From Psychromonas sp030397575 (GTDB lineage: Bacteria > Pseudomonadota > Gammaproteobacteria > Enterobacterales > Psychromonadaceae), in the NCBI RefSeq assembly GCF_046250175.1, contig NZ_CP176468.1: DNA of 64,000 nucleotides. The stretch is one strand, 5' to 3'. Below are positions 29,519 through 38,602 of this stretch, piece by piece. The notes beneath the pieces are model-generated. The model saw only the letters and a program-made list of their open reading frames with translations, was not told the DNA's origin and searched no databases. Made by a program: the position numbers and the translations under genes. The first letter of the stretch is position 1, and each line of letters opens with the position of its first letter.

Positions 29519-30835
29519 TTAAGTTTGTGCGGGTAACAAGGTTATTAAACCATTCATCAAAGATGATCGCCATGATAACCAATCATGGCCCCCCTCCACT
29601 TTTTGATACATTATATTCGCGCCCTTTTCCTCAAACACGGCATAATGCATATCGTTATAAACGCATAATTGCTTTTCAGCATTGCCTACCGTTTGGTAAA
29701 TATCTAAACCAGAGACAGTTATCTCATTATTTGATACCCGGTCAGCTAAACTGTTTTTAGGTAATCTTGTATCCCATTTTTCATTGTTTAATTTAAATGC
29801 ATCGGGATCTTGCATCCTCTCAATTTCTGGCCACCAAAACGAGCCTGATAATGAAATAACTTTGCTAAAATAGTCCGGAAAATAGGCACCTGCGAACACA
29901 GCAGATAACCCACCTAAACTCTGCCCGGCCACAAGATATTCAGTGATTGATTGTTCAGATTCTAATAACTGCTTTTCAACTTGAGGTAACAAATGTTCAG
30001 TGACCGACTGCCAAAAAGGTTGATAACAACTTAACTCCCTCCAGCGTGTTTTATTGTTCAGCGATGGGATTAATAAATAATGAGCAGCCCTGAGTTTATT
30101 AATATTAGTTAAATATTGCAGCACAGATAAGGTGCCAGTATCCGCTCCCCATTTCTCTCCATCCAACAAGATAACCAAAGGAGCACTGCTCGTTGCTGTT
30201 GAGAAAATGGTGCATTGTCGTTTATTCTTGAGCTTTGCAGCAGACCATGTAACGGTAATATTTTCAGCAATAGGTAAGTTGTTAAGTTTACCTTGATCCC
30301 ATTCATGCCAGCCTAATTCTGATGGTGCATTCGGTAAATGTAATGGCGAACTCAATCCCCAACCGGAGGCAATTGGCGGACCTGAATTTAATGGGTCCAC
30401 CCGCTGCTGTTTAACTACCTCTAACCACCAGCGACGTTGTGCTTCTCGGCTGCCATCACTCTGTTGTTGAACAAGCTGAGGAGATTGATTATCGTGAATT
30501 GGAATAAAAGAATAGCTACCGCGCCATTGATCATTAATAGTCAAACAAGCAAACCAGAGATTAGTCTCCGGGTGTCTTTGTAAGCAGCTAGGTTGCCAGG
30601 TATTATGATTAGTTAGCCCATTAACATTTAAGATAACTGAAGTTGTAGATGATAAATGCTGATCGCCTTCAGGATCTTGCCACATAAACAGCACCTTACA
30701 AAAACCATCTTGTTGTACTTTGATAAAAGGAGCTTCACTTTTAGCAAGATTTTTCCACCACCGTGAAGAGCCGATGGCATTACTTGAGAGATTAAAATAT
30801 GTTAATAAACTGTCTAATAATAATACGTTGTTCAT
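29519..30835 (-). CDS. fes: Ferric catecholate siderophore esterase (Fes-like)
   Basis: The 438-residue protein has an N-terminal Fes (enterochelin esterase) domain with RWWKNL and FMWQDPEGD, and a C-terminal alpha/beta-hydrolase domain of the esterase D type. The nucleophile elbow is GQSLGG near residue 305, followed by SLSGSFWWP, and a C-terminal His in GGHDW (about 420) completes the site. Fes enzymes cut the serine ester backbone of imported ferric siderophores to release iron in the cytoplasm. Its presence implies that the product of this locus has ester-linked serines. AAAGG seven bases before the ATG supports the start. It lies 66 bp downstream of the AraC gene on the same strand. Confidence 0.9.
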   Translation of the reverse strand: MNNVLLLDSLLTYFNLSSNAIGSSRWWKNLAKSEAPFIKVQQDGFCKVLFMWQDPEGDQHLSSTTSVILNVNGLTNHNTWQPSCLQRHPETNLWFACLTINDQWRGSYSFIPIHDNQSPQLVQQQSDGSREAQRRWWLEVVKQQRVDPLNSGPPIASGWGLSSPLHLPNAPSELGWHEWDQGKLNNLPIAENITVTWSAAKLKNKRQCTIFSTATSSAPLVILLDGEKWGADTGTLSVLQYLTNINKLRAAHYLLIPSLNNKTRWRELSCYQPFWQSVTEHLLPQVEKQLLESEQSITEYLVAGQSLGGLSAVFAGAYFPDYFSKVISLSGSFWWPEIERMQDPDAFKLNNEKWDTRLPKNSLADRVSNNEITVSGLDIYQTVGNAEKQLCVYNDMHYAVFEEKGANIMYQKVEGGHDWLSWRSSLMNGLITLLPAQT

Positions 30836-30901
30836 TAATAACCTTTTTTGATTTTTAACAGAAATGTTAATTAAGAGTATGAAAGCTGGCTATTGAGATA
30901 A

Positions 30902-31966
30902 CTAAACCTGATCTGTTTTAAGCATGAGATCCTGCGGCGGTATGCCAAATACCTTTTTAAATGCGCTGGTAAAATTAGATGGATGACGATACCCAGCGTT
31001 GTAAGCAGCTTCAGAAATCGTCATTAAACCTGACTCCAACTGCTGTTTGGCAATATTTAAACGACGACGACGAATATAACTTAACACACTAATACCTAAT
31101 GAATTTTTAAATTTATGTTGCAAACTAGAAATACTCATTGCTGAAAACTTAGCTAAGTGACTAACCGACATATCCTGATCTAAATTTGCTTCTATATATG
31201 ACACTAATTTATCTAAGACAGGATCATAGCCCAATGATTCATTTGCAAAATTGTTACTCGCAAACTGTTTTATATCACTAGTGGCATCATTAAGTTGCAT
31301 AAGCACTTGAATCAATAATTGTTGTGTTAAGGATTCAAGGTTCATCTGTTCAATGATCGACGTTGGCTCACTGGATTTTATTATGTTGCTTGTCAAAGAG
31401 ACTATTTCTTCATCTACATTAAGTTCAAAATGCGCTAAGTGTTGGTTAACTAATTCGCTAAAGTTGTCATTTGATACAATACGTTGCGCGATCCATTCAT
31501 GTGGCAAAATAAGATTGAGCTTAGTGACTTGATTATTTTTATAGAGAGTACGACGAAAGCTCACCGATCTCGTCAGACTAACAATCACAGCACGCGGCTG
31601 CTCTATCGCATCATATAAGAAGTTTAAATCATCATAACCAAAATCTAATTTCCCCTCTAACAAAATGGTAATGCAAAGTGACTTTTTGGCTGTAGCAAGA
31701 ACTTGAAAATCCACTAATTCTTTGGTTTTTCCACCATGCAGAATAAAGCTATTGTCTGCTTGATATGAAATAAGGTCACCTTCTATTAGCGCTAAACTTT
31801 GCTTGTTACTGGCCGTATTACTCGCGTTAGAATGACTGTCTGAAAAGATAGTTTTTTGCTTTAAATCCCCAATGGTGCGGATAAAAGTGCCTTTAGGTAA
31901 AGCTTGTTTTAACTTTCCTTGAAACTTCATATTATTTTTTTCCATAACCAAATAGCCATTTTGCAT
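30902..31966 (-). CDS. AraC-family regulator of siderophore genes (PchR-like)
   Basis: The protein of about 354 residues has a C-terminal AraC/XylS domain of two helix-turn-helix motifs (SVSHLAKFSAMSISSLQHKF and ISEAAYNAGYRHPSNFTSAFKKVFG). The N-terminal about 240 residues resemble the ligand-sensing part of siderophore-responsive activators such as PchR. It is divergent from the TonB-dependent receptor and upstream of the esterase gene, so it probably activates the receptor when ferric siderophore is bound. The start is uncertain: in-frame ATGs at 31966, 31945 and 31930 all have weak ribosome-binding sites. Confidence 0.88.
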   Translation of the reverse strand: MQNGYLVMEKNNMKFQGKLKQALPKGTFIRTIGDLKQKTIFSDSHSNASNTASNKQSLALIEGDLISYQADNSFILHGGKTKELVDFQVLATAKKSLCITILLEGKLDFGYDDLNFLYDAIEQPRAVIVSLTRSVSFRRTLYKNNQVTKLNLILPHEWIAQRIVSNDNFSELVNQHLAHFELNVDEEIVSLTSNIIKSSEPTSIIEQMNLESLTQQLLIQVLMQLNDATSDIKQFASNNFANESLGYDPVLDKLVSYIEANLDQDMSVSHLAKFSAMSISSLQHKFKNSLGISVLSYIRRRRLNIAKQQLESGLMTISEAAYNAGYRHPSNFTSAFKKVFGIPPQDLMLKTDQV

Positions 31967-32001
31967 AACCTATTATGCTGTGAACTTGAGAATATTTACC
32001 T

Positions 32002-32028
32002 TATCATTAATACGAATAAATATCATTA
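32002..32028. promoter_or_regulatory. Direct repeat, candidate AraC-regulator site
   Basis: TATCATTA occurs at 32002-32009 and again at 32021-32028, a 19-bp spacing, between the divergent regulator and receptor genes. Direct half-sites about two helix turns apart are typical of AraC-type operators. A weak Fur site is an alternative reading. Confidence 0.4.
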
Positions 32029-32069
32029 CCAATAAATATTATAACAACACAATAATGGAATTAGGAAAT

Positions 32070-34097
32070 ATGAAGCATTGCAAAGTATATGCAGGCATTA
32101 TGCTCGCGTTAAGCGGTCAAGTCATGGCAGAAGAACCTTCACACACAGAAGTTATGATTGTGACAGGTGAAAAAATGGATCGAGATATTAAAGATACCAC
32201 GACAGCAGTAACAGTAATACACGGTGAAGATATCGACAAAACCGGTGCAAAAACAGTAAATGACGTCGTTATCAAAGCACCCAATGTCGTTACTTCTGGC
32301 TTTGGTAGTGTCAATATCCGTGGTGTTAACGGTAGTGGCGCAGCAACCGGATTCTATGCAATTCGAAGTGGTGCTCGTCAACGTGTCGATACTAATGTTG
32401 ATGGCGTTTCTGATGCATTTACAGGCTATAACTTCAGTGGTTCTGGTGTATGGGATGTGCAGCAGGTAGAAGTTTTACGTGGCCCACAATCAACCACACA
32501 GGGTGAGAACTCTATCGGTGGCGCTGTAACCGTTAAAACTAACGATCCTACTTTTGCACCTGAATATGCAATTCGTGGTGGTGCAGAAATTTATGAAAAT
32601 GGTAATGTAATGAAAAACGTTGCATTAATGGCGTCAGGCCCAATCAATGACGAGTTAGCTTACCGCTTTGCCTTTGATGGTACCGATGGTCAAAGTTATA
32701 TTACTTATGATGGGGATAGTATCCCTGTTGATCCTGAAGACTCACAAAATTTAAACTTCCGCGGTAAATTATTGTGGGAGCCAGCATTCAATGAAGACCT
32801 TTCAATCAAACTAACAACCAACTACCGCAAAGCCGATGGTAATTATTTAAACTGGGCAAACTGGGATGGTGGAACAGGTTATGAAGACGAAACACTAACA
32901 CTAGGTACTAATTACAACGAATACCTTGGTCGTGATTACAGTTACAATACGCGTATTCAAGACTCTGATGTATATAATGTTTCTTCTGAAATCAACTACA
33001 AAATTAACAGTCAAGTAAGCAGTAAAACCCTAATATCATACAACAGCCAAAGAAATATTTTTGATCAATACCCAACTGAACAAACTTATAACTTCAAAGA
33101 CAAAACAGCTAAAATTGAAAGCCAATTAACCTTCACACCAACTGATTCAAAAATCGATGGTTTCGTCGGCATCATGGCGGCAGATCGCGAAAATACAGTT
33201 GCCAGTGAAAGTTATTCTACACAAGGTAAAACCGATGAAACACGTGTAGGTGTATTTGGTGAAATGAACTATTACATTGATGAGCAATTCACTGTTACTG
33301 CTGGCGCACGTGTTCAACGTGAAAAGCAGCATAGAGAATTCTCTGCCACGTATGTGACTAATGAAGTAGATAATGACATACAAGACACTTACCTTTTACC
33401 TAAATTAGCCTTTACCTACAGTCCAGTTGAAGACACGACCTTTGGTATTTCTGTCCGTCAAGGTTATAACTCAGGGGGGCTTGGTTACTATAACTACGGT
33501 GGCGCTTCTGAAGTTTATACTTATGAGAGTGAATCAGTAACAGCCTATGAGTTAAGTGCTAAAACAGCCTTTAATAACAGCACCACAATCAACACGGCAG
33601 TTTTCTACAATGACTACAGTGATTACCAAGGCATTTCAGACTACAAAATTACTAACGTAGATGAATCTCACACTATGGGTTTAGAAGTTGAATTAGCACA
33701 TTGGTTAACGGATAGCTTAGAAGTTCGTCCAGCAATTGGTTTATTAAAAACCAAAGTTGATAACGACGATAGCTTTGGTGGCAATGAATTATCAAATGCA
33801 CCAGACTTCAATGCGTCACTTGCATTAACGCAATATGTCGGTGAAAACCTAACATTAGGTGCAGATGTGACTTACGTAAGTGAATACTACTCTGACCTTG
33901 ATAATACTGATGATTATAAAGCGGGTGAATATGCAATCGTAGGAGCCAATGTTGATTATACTATCGGCGATCTATTAATCAGTGGTTACATCACTAACTT
34001 AACCGATGAAGACGTAGTCTACTTAATTAACGGTGGTTACCGTGCTTCAGTTGGCCAAAGCCGTACTGTAGGTTTAAATTTAACTTACCGTATGTAA
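32070..34097 (+). CDS. TonB-dependent siderophore receptor
   Basis: The 675-residue outer-membrane receptor starts with a signal peptide ending QVMA-EE, followed by a TonB-box-like stretch (EVMIVTGEK), a plug domain (TTAVTVIHGEDIDKTGAKTV, NIRGVNG, VEVLRGPQSTTQGENSIGG) and a 22-strand beta-barrel with the C-terminal NLTYRM signature. The frame is open from a GTG at 31980, but the ATG at 32070, with TAGGA upstream and directly opening the signal peptide, is the credible start. It would import the ferric form of the siderophore made by this locus, energised by TonB. Confidence 0.92.
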   Translation: MKHCKVYAGIMLALSGQVMAEEPSHTEVMIVTGEKMDRDIKDTTTAVTVIHGEDIDKTGAKTVNDVVIKAPNVVTSGFGSVNIRGVNGSGAATGFYAIRSGARQRVDTNVDGVSDAFTGYNFSGSGVWDVQQVEVLRGPQSTTQGENSIGGAVTVKTNDPTFAPEYAIRGGAEIYENGNVMKNVALMASGPINDELAYRFAFDGTDGQSYITYDGDSIPVDPEDSQNLNFRGKLLWEPAFNEDLSIKLTTNYRKADGNYLNWANWDGGTGYEDETLTLGTNYNEYLGRDYSYNTRIQDSDVYNVSSEINYKINSQVSSKTLISYNSQRNIFDQYPTEQTYNFKDKTAKIESQLTFTPTDSKIDGFVGIMAADRENTVASESYSTQGKTDETRVGVFGEMNYYIDEQFTVTAGARVQREKQHREFSATYVTNEVDNDIQDTYLLPKLAFTYSPVEDTTFGISVRQGYNSGGLGYYNYGGASEVYTYESESVTAYELSAKTAFNNSTTINTAVFYNDYSDYQGISDYKITNVDESHTMGLEVELAHWLTDSLEVRPAIGLLKTKVDNDDSFGGNELSNAPDFNASLALTQYVGENLTLGADVTYVSEYYSDLDNTDDYKAGEYAIVGANVDYTIGDLLISGYITNLTDEDVVYLINGGYRASVGQSRTVGLNLTYRM

Positions 34098-34130
34098 GTG
34101 ACCTTCCCTATACAATATAATTAAATAACC

Positions 34131-34158
34131 AAAGGTGGGTCAGTAATGAGCCACCTTT
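34131..34158 (+). terminator. Probable terminator of the receptor gene
   Basis: Stem AAAGGTGG/CCACCTTT with a 12-base loop lies 33 bp past the receptor stop and is followed by a short AT-rich tail. Confidence 0.65.
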
Positions 34159-34457
34159 ATTCGTTTAGGCATCCAATAAACCAAACTTTCTTTATGACTC
34201 TAAGTTAATCACTCCCCTATACTCAACGACCACCTTGTAAGTTAACTTCACCATTTATAGCCAGTATTCTATTAATTCCCTTTATATAAACAGCATAATT
34301 AGCTAAAATCTGCGCGCGAACAATATGGACAGACTTGAAATAAAATAACTGATAATGCAGCAGCAATATTCAACCTTTGAATGGGGTTAAAAGGCATTAA
34401 TGACTATCATTCAACAGCTTAGACAGTATTTAAGAGGTCAACTCCCTTAATTTCCAG
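34159..34457. other. Intergenic, no gene seen
   Basis: About 300 bp between the receptor terminator and the iscR control region. No supported ORF, RNA or strong hairpin was found. Confidence 0.5.
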
Positions 34458-34482
34458 ATATCCGACTAAAATAGTCAAGTAA
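34458..34482 (+). promoter_or_regulatory. IscR type 1 operator
   Basis: Compared by eye with the IscR type 1 consensus ATASYYGACTRWWWYAGTCRRSTAT, this 25-mer agrees at 23 positions, including both GACT/AGTC half-sites. It lies about 70 bp before iscR, directly next to a plausible promoter (TTGATT at 34487, TATCAT at 34511). [2Fe-2S]-IscR would bind here and repress the operon when cluster supply is sufficient. Confidence 0.85.
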
Positions 34483-34486
34483 ATAC

Positions 34487-34516
34487 TTGATTAAAACAGT
34501 AGGTTTTATGTATCAT
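34487..34516 (+). promoter_or_regulatory. Candidate sigma-70 promoter for iscR-suf
   Basis: TTGATT (34487-34492) and TATCAT (34511-34516) are separated by 18 bp. The IscR site overlaps the upstream edge. This is a pattern match only. Confidence 0.5.
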
Positions 34517-34552
34517 TACTACTCAAGAATAATTGACTGAATTGGATAGCTT

Positions 34553-35029
34553 ATGCGTTTAACAACAAAAGGCCGTTATGCGGTGACTGCAATGCTTGAT
34601 CTTGCATTACACCCAGAACAAGGTCCTGTGTCATTATCAGATATTTCAGAACGACAAGGTATCTCATTATCTTATCTTGAGCAGTTATTTTCTAAACTTC
34701 GCCGAGTCTCTTTAGTAAAAAGTGTTAGAGGTCCTGGTGGAGGCTATCAATTGGGTCGTTCAATTGACGATATTTTTGTAGCACAAATTATGGATGCAGT
34801 TAATGAAGTCATTGATGCAACCGGATGTAAAAAAAGCGCAGATTGTAAAAATGGCGTCACTTGCTTAACACACTATTTATGGTGTGACTTAAGTGACCAA
34901 ATACACGGCTTTTTAAGTAAAATTAGCTTAGGTGATTTGATGCGCCAACATGATGCTCAAAACAACGTGGCTGAACAAAGAATTGATAGTCAATTATTTA
35001 CTATTCAAACTAGCGAAATGATTGGTTAG
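34553..35029 (+). CDS. iscR: Fe-S cluster-sensing regulator IscR
   Basis: The 158-residue Rrf2-family regulator begins MRLTTKGRYAVTAMLDLA, has a winged helix-turn-helix with LSYLEQLFSKLR, and has the three cluster-binding Cys in TGCKKSADCKNGVTC (about 92, 98, 104). It reads cellular [2Fe-2S] status and controls Fe-S assembly genes. Here it heads a suf rather than an isc operon, with its own type 1 site upstream, so it is probably autoregulatory. SufB follows after 59 bp. Confidence 0.95.
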   Translation: MRLTTKGRYAVTAMLDLALHPEQGPVSLSDISERQGISLSYLEQLFSKLRRVSLVKSVRGPGGGYQLGRSIDDIFVAQIMDAVNEVIDATGCKKSADCKNGVTCLTHYLWCDLSDQIHGFLSKISLGDLMRQHDAQNNVAEQRIDSQLFTIQTSEMIG

Positions 35030-35088
35030 TTGGCAAAAAAGATAAAACGATTATTACCATCCTCCCCCCGACAAAGAGTGAGTTTTAT

Positions 35089-36531
35089 ATGACAGTGCAA
35101 GTAGAAATAGATGAAGCACTAGGAAGAGAATATGAAGCTGGTTTTATTTCTGATATCGAGTCAGAAACCTTTGAACCAGGTTTAGATGAAAGTGTTATTA
35201 CGCGAATTTCTAAAATGAAAAATGAACCAGAGTGGATGCTAGAATGGCGTCTAGGTGCATTTAGAGAATGGCTGAAGATGGAAGAGCCTGATTGGGCCTT
35301 AGTCGATTATCCTAAAATAGATTTTCAAGCTATCTCTTACTACTCTGCACCTAAAAGTATGAAAGATAAACCAAAGTCATTGGATGAGGTTGACCCTGAA
35401 TTACTGCGTACTTATGAAAAACTAGGTATTCCTCTAATCGAGCAACAAATGCTCGCAGGTATCGCTGTTGATGCGGTTTTTGATTCAGTATCAGTTGTGA
35501 CAACATTCAGAGAAAAACTACAGGAAGCAGGCGTTATTTTCTGCCCTATCTCTGAAGCGATTGTTGAATACCCTGAACTGGTTAAAAAATACCTTGGCAG
35601 TGTTGTTGGCCGTAAAGATAACTACTACTCAGCATTAAACTGCGCAGTATTTACTGATGGTTCATTTGTATACATTCCAAAAGGCACACGTTGCCCAATG
35701 GAGTTATCAACTTACTTCCGTATTAACGAACAAAATACAGGTCAGTTTGAGCGTACGCTTATCATTGCCGATGAAGGCAGTCACGTTAGCTACCTTGAAG
35801 GTTGTACTGCTCCACAGCGTGATGAAAATCAATTACACGCAGCGGTCGTTGAATTAATCGCGTTAGACAATGCAGAAATCAAATACTCAACAGTACAAAA
35901 CTGGTACCCAGGCGATGAAAATGGCAAAGGTGGTATTTACAACTTCGTTACTAAACGTGGTATTTGCCATACCAAAGCTAAAATCTCTTGGACACAAGTT
36001 GAAACAGGGTCAGCGGTTACTTGGAAATACCCAAGCTGTATCCTAAAAGGCGATGACAGTGTTGGCGAATTCTACTCAGTTGCATTAACACGTGGTAGAC
36101 AACAAGCAGATACAGGTACAAAAATGATCCACCTTGGTAAAAATACCAAGTCAACCATCATTACCAAAGGTATCTCAGCAGGTCGCAGTAATAACAGTTA
36201 CCGTGGTCTAGTAAAAATGGCAGCGACTGCCGATGGCGCACGTAACTTTACCGAGTGTGATTCACTGTTAATCGGTGATAAATGTGGTGCACATACTTTC
36301 CCTTACATTGAAAGTCGTAACCCTTCTGCCATCGTTGAGCACGAAGCAACAACGTCAAAAGTAAGTGACGAGCAAATGTTCCTATGTCGCCAACGTGGTC
36401 TTGATCCTGAAAAAGCAGTATCGATGATCGTTAATGGTTTCTGTAAAGAAGTATTCAAAGAGCTGCCAATGGAATTTGCCGTTGAAGCAAGTAAATTATT
36501 AGAGATTAGCCTTGAAGGCTCTGTAGGTTAA
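35089..36531 (+). CDS. sufB: Fe-S cluster scaffold subunit SufB
   Basis: The 480-residue protein has the SufBD core, a right-handed beta-helix. Conserved stretches include NYYSALNCAVFTDGSFVYIP, SHVSYLEGCTAPQ, KSTIITKGISAGRSNNSYRG, and the C-terminal QRGLDPEKAVSMIVNGF. SufB forms the SufBC2D scaffold that assembles clusters with sulfur from SufS-SufE. Length matches the family. SufC follows after 11 bp. Confidence 0.97.
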   Translation: MTVQVEIDEALGREYEAGFISDIESETFEPGLDESVITRISKMKNEPEWMLEWRLGAFREWLKMEEPDWALVDYPKIDFQAISYYSAPKSMKDKPKSLDEVDPELLRTYEKLGIPLIEQQMLAGIAVDAVFDSVSVVTTFREKLQEAGVIFCPISEAIVEYPELVKKYLGSVVGRKDNYYSALNCAVFTDGSFVYIPKGTRCPMELSTYFRINEQNTGQFERTLIIADEGSHVSYLEGCTAPQRDENQLHAAVVELIALDNAEIKYSTVQNWYPGDENGKGGIYNFVTKRGICHTKAKISWTQVETGSAVTWKYPSCILKGDDSVGEFYSVALTRGRQQADTGTKMIHLGKNTKSTIITKGISAGRSNNSYRGLVKMAATADGARNFTECDSLLIGDKCGAHTFPYIESRNPSAIVEHEATTSKVSDEQMFLCRQRGLDPEKAVSMIVNGFCKEVFKELPMEFAVEASKLLEISLEGSVG

Positions 36532-36542
36532 GGATTATTAAG

Positions 36543-37328
36543 ATGTCAGACAAAAAAAGTTTATTAACAATCAAAGACGTATACGCAAGCATTGAAGAAA
36601 AGCAAATCATCAAAGGTTTTAATCTAGATATTAAACCAGGTGAAGTACACGCGATCATGGGACCAAACGGTGCTGGTAAAAGTACTATGGGCTATGTTTT
36701 ATCAGGCCGTGAAGGTTACGAAGTAAATAGCGGTACGATCACTTTCAATGGTAAAGACCTACTAGAGATGGAAATTGAAGAGCGTGCTGCGGCAGGCCTA
36801 TTCTTAGCATTCCAATACCCTGTTGAAATCCCAGGTGTAAGCAACTTAGAATTTTTAAAAGCCTCTGTTGATGCAATTCGTGAAGCAAATGGTGAAGAGC
36901 CAATCACTTCATCTGAACTATTAAAGCAAGCAAAAGAAGCTTGTAAACAAGTTGACTTACCGCTTGCATTCTTAAAGCGTGGCGTTAACGAAGGTTTCTC
37001 TGGTGGTGAAAAGAAACGTAACGAATTAATGCAAATGTTACTGCTTAAACCAAAACTATGTATTTTAGATGAAACAGACTCTGGTCTAGATATCGATGCA
37101 TTACAAATGGTAGCAGCTGGTGTTAACAGCCAACGTTCTCCTGAGCGTAGCTTCATTGTTGTAACGCATTACCAACGTCTACTTGATTACATCAAACCTG
37201 ATTTTGTTCATGTATTAGCTGACGGTAAAATCGTGAAAAGTGGTGACGCTTCGCTAGCACTAGAATTAGAATCTCAAGGTTACGCTTGGTTAGAAACTCA
37301 CAAAGACGAAGACAACATTGAGGGTTAA
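36543..37328 (+). CDS. sufC: Fe-S assembly ATPase SufC
   Basis: This is a 261-residue ABC-type ATPase of the SufBC2D scaffold. It shows Walker A GPNGAGKST, the Q-loop AFQYPVEIPG, the SufC-type signature FSGGEKKRNE, Walker B CILDETDSGLDIDAL and a switch His in VVTHYQRLL. It is soluble, with no membrane partner. SufD starts three bases after the stop. Confidence 0.97.
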   Translation: MSDKKSLLTIKDVYASIEEKQIIKGFNLDIKPGEVHAIMGPNGAGKSTMGYVLSGREGYEVNSGTITFNGKDLLEMEIEERAAAGLFLAFQYPVEIPGVSNLEFLKASVDAIREANGEEPITSSELLKQAKEACKQVDLPLAFLKRGVNEGFSGGEKKRNELMQMLLLKPKLCILDETDSGLDIDALQMVAAGVNSQRSPERSFIVVTHYQRLLDYIKPDFVHVLADGKIVKSGDASLALELESQGYAWLETHKDEDNIEG

Positions 37329-37331
37329 TAG

Positions 37332-38591
37332 ATGAGCGAATGGTTAGAAAATGCCATCTCACGAGGGCAAAAAATAGACGATTGGTTAAATCCAAAACGT
37401 AGCCGTGCACTTGAACTTTTATCAACAACTAAATGGCCTACTCGTAAAACAGAAGCTTGGCGTTACACACCACTGCGTGCAATTCAAAGCACTAAAGCAA
37501 CACAGCTTGAAGTAGTAAGTGAATTAACGCCATTAGCAATTGCCGACCTATCTGCTATTGAATTAGTATTTAAAAATGGCAAGTTAGATAAAAGCGCATT
37601 AAGCGACACACTTCCAACAGGATTAACTGTCTCTTTAGGTAGTGAGTTAGCAGCTCAACAACAATTGCAAGCAATTGCTGACTTCTCTGAAGTAAAACCT
37701 GATCGTCATTTATTTGGTTTGGTGAATGATGCATTAGCACAAGATGTCGTGATCGTGAATGTTGAAGCTGGTGTTAAAGTTGAACAACCTTTACGTATTA
37801 GTTCACTATTAAGCCAAGGTGCTGAATCTCATACTCGTGTACAAGTGACACTAGGCGAAGGTGCTGAGCTAGCAGTGATTGAAGATGTTCAAGCACAGGG
37901 TAATACATTAAACACTGCTTTTGTAGAGTACTTTGTATCTCCAAAAGCACACCTTGAGCATTACCGTTTTGCATTACAAACTGGTAGCAATGTCTCTGTT
38001 GGTGGTTGTCACTTCAACATGTTAGATCATTCAACTATGCACAGTACTATCGTAGCATTTGGTAGTGACTTATCACGCTTAGATACTGACATCATTCACT
38101 CAGGTGAATTTGTAGATGCAAAATTAAACGCTATCTACCTGTTAGATAATAACGAGCTATTCGATCTTCATGCAACCGTTGAACACGCAATGCCAAACGG
38201 CACTACAGAAGAAAACGTACGTTGTATTGTAGGCGGTCGTGCTAAAGCAGTATTCAACGGTCGAATTCATATTCACCGTGACGCACAAAAAACCTTAGCT
38301 GAATTAAACAACCGTAACTTACTGGTATCAAAAACAGCTGAAATCAACACTAAACCAGAACTAGAAATTTATGCCGATGATGTACGTTGTGCCCATGGTG
38401 CAACGTCTGCAGAAGTTGATAAACAAGCTTTGTATTACTTGCAAACAAGAGGCATAAACCGCGCACAAGCGAATGTGATCTTAAACTTTGGTTTCATCAA
38501 TGAATTAATTGATTTAATGCCAAATAAAGTACTCGCTGAATGGATTCGTCCAATAATTCGTGCACGCTTCTCTGCCATGAAAGTAAACTAA
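37332..38591 (+). CDS. sufD: Fe-S scaffold subunit SufD
   Basis: The 419-residue SufD partner of SufB and SufC has an N-terminal helical part (SRALELLSTTKWPTRKTEAWRY is the family opening) and a C-terminal beta-helix core with GGRAKAVFNGRIHIHRDAQK and DVRCAHGATSAEVD. It helps deliver iron to the scaffold. It is followed after 11 bases by the true start of sufS. Confidence 0.96.
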   Translation: MSEWLENAISRGQKIDDWLNPKRSRALELLSTTKWPTRKTEAWRYTPLRAIQSTKATQLEVVSELTPLAIADLSAIELVFKNGKLDKSALSDTLPTGLTVSLGSELAAQQQLQAIADFSEVKPDRHLFGLVNDALAQDVVIVNVEAGVKVEQPLRISSLLSQGAESHTRVQVTLGEGAELAVIEDVQAQGNTLNTAFVEYFVSPKAHLEHYRFALQTGSNVSVGGCHFNMLDHSTMHSTIVAFGSDLSRLDTDIIHSGEFVDAKLNAIYLLDNNELFDLHATVEHAMPNGTTEENVRCIVGGRAKAVFNGRIHIHRDAQKTLAELNNRNLLVSKTAEINTKPELEIYADDVRCAHGATSAEVDKQALYYLQTRGINRAQANVILNFGFINELIDLMPNKVLAEWIRPIIRARFSAMKVN

Positions 38592-38602
38592 GTGAGAGTC
38601 TA

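Noticed and set aside
31980..32069. GTG at 31980 as the start of the TonB-dependent receptor
   Set aside because: It would put 30 non-signal residues before a good signal peptide; the ATG at 32070 has a ribosome-binding site and the right N-terminus.
36716..37156. 146-codon frame on the minus strand
   Set aside because: Antisense shadow of sufC, with no ribosome-binding site or family features.
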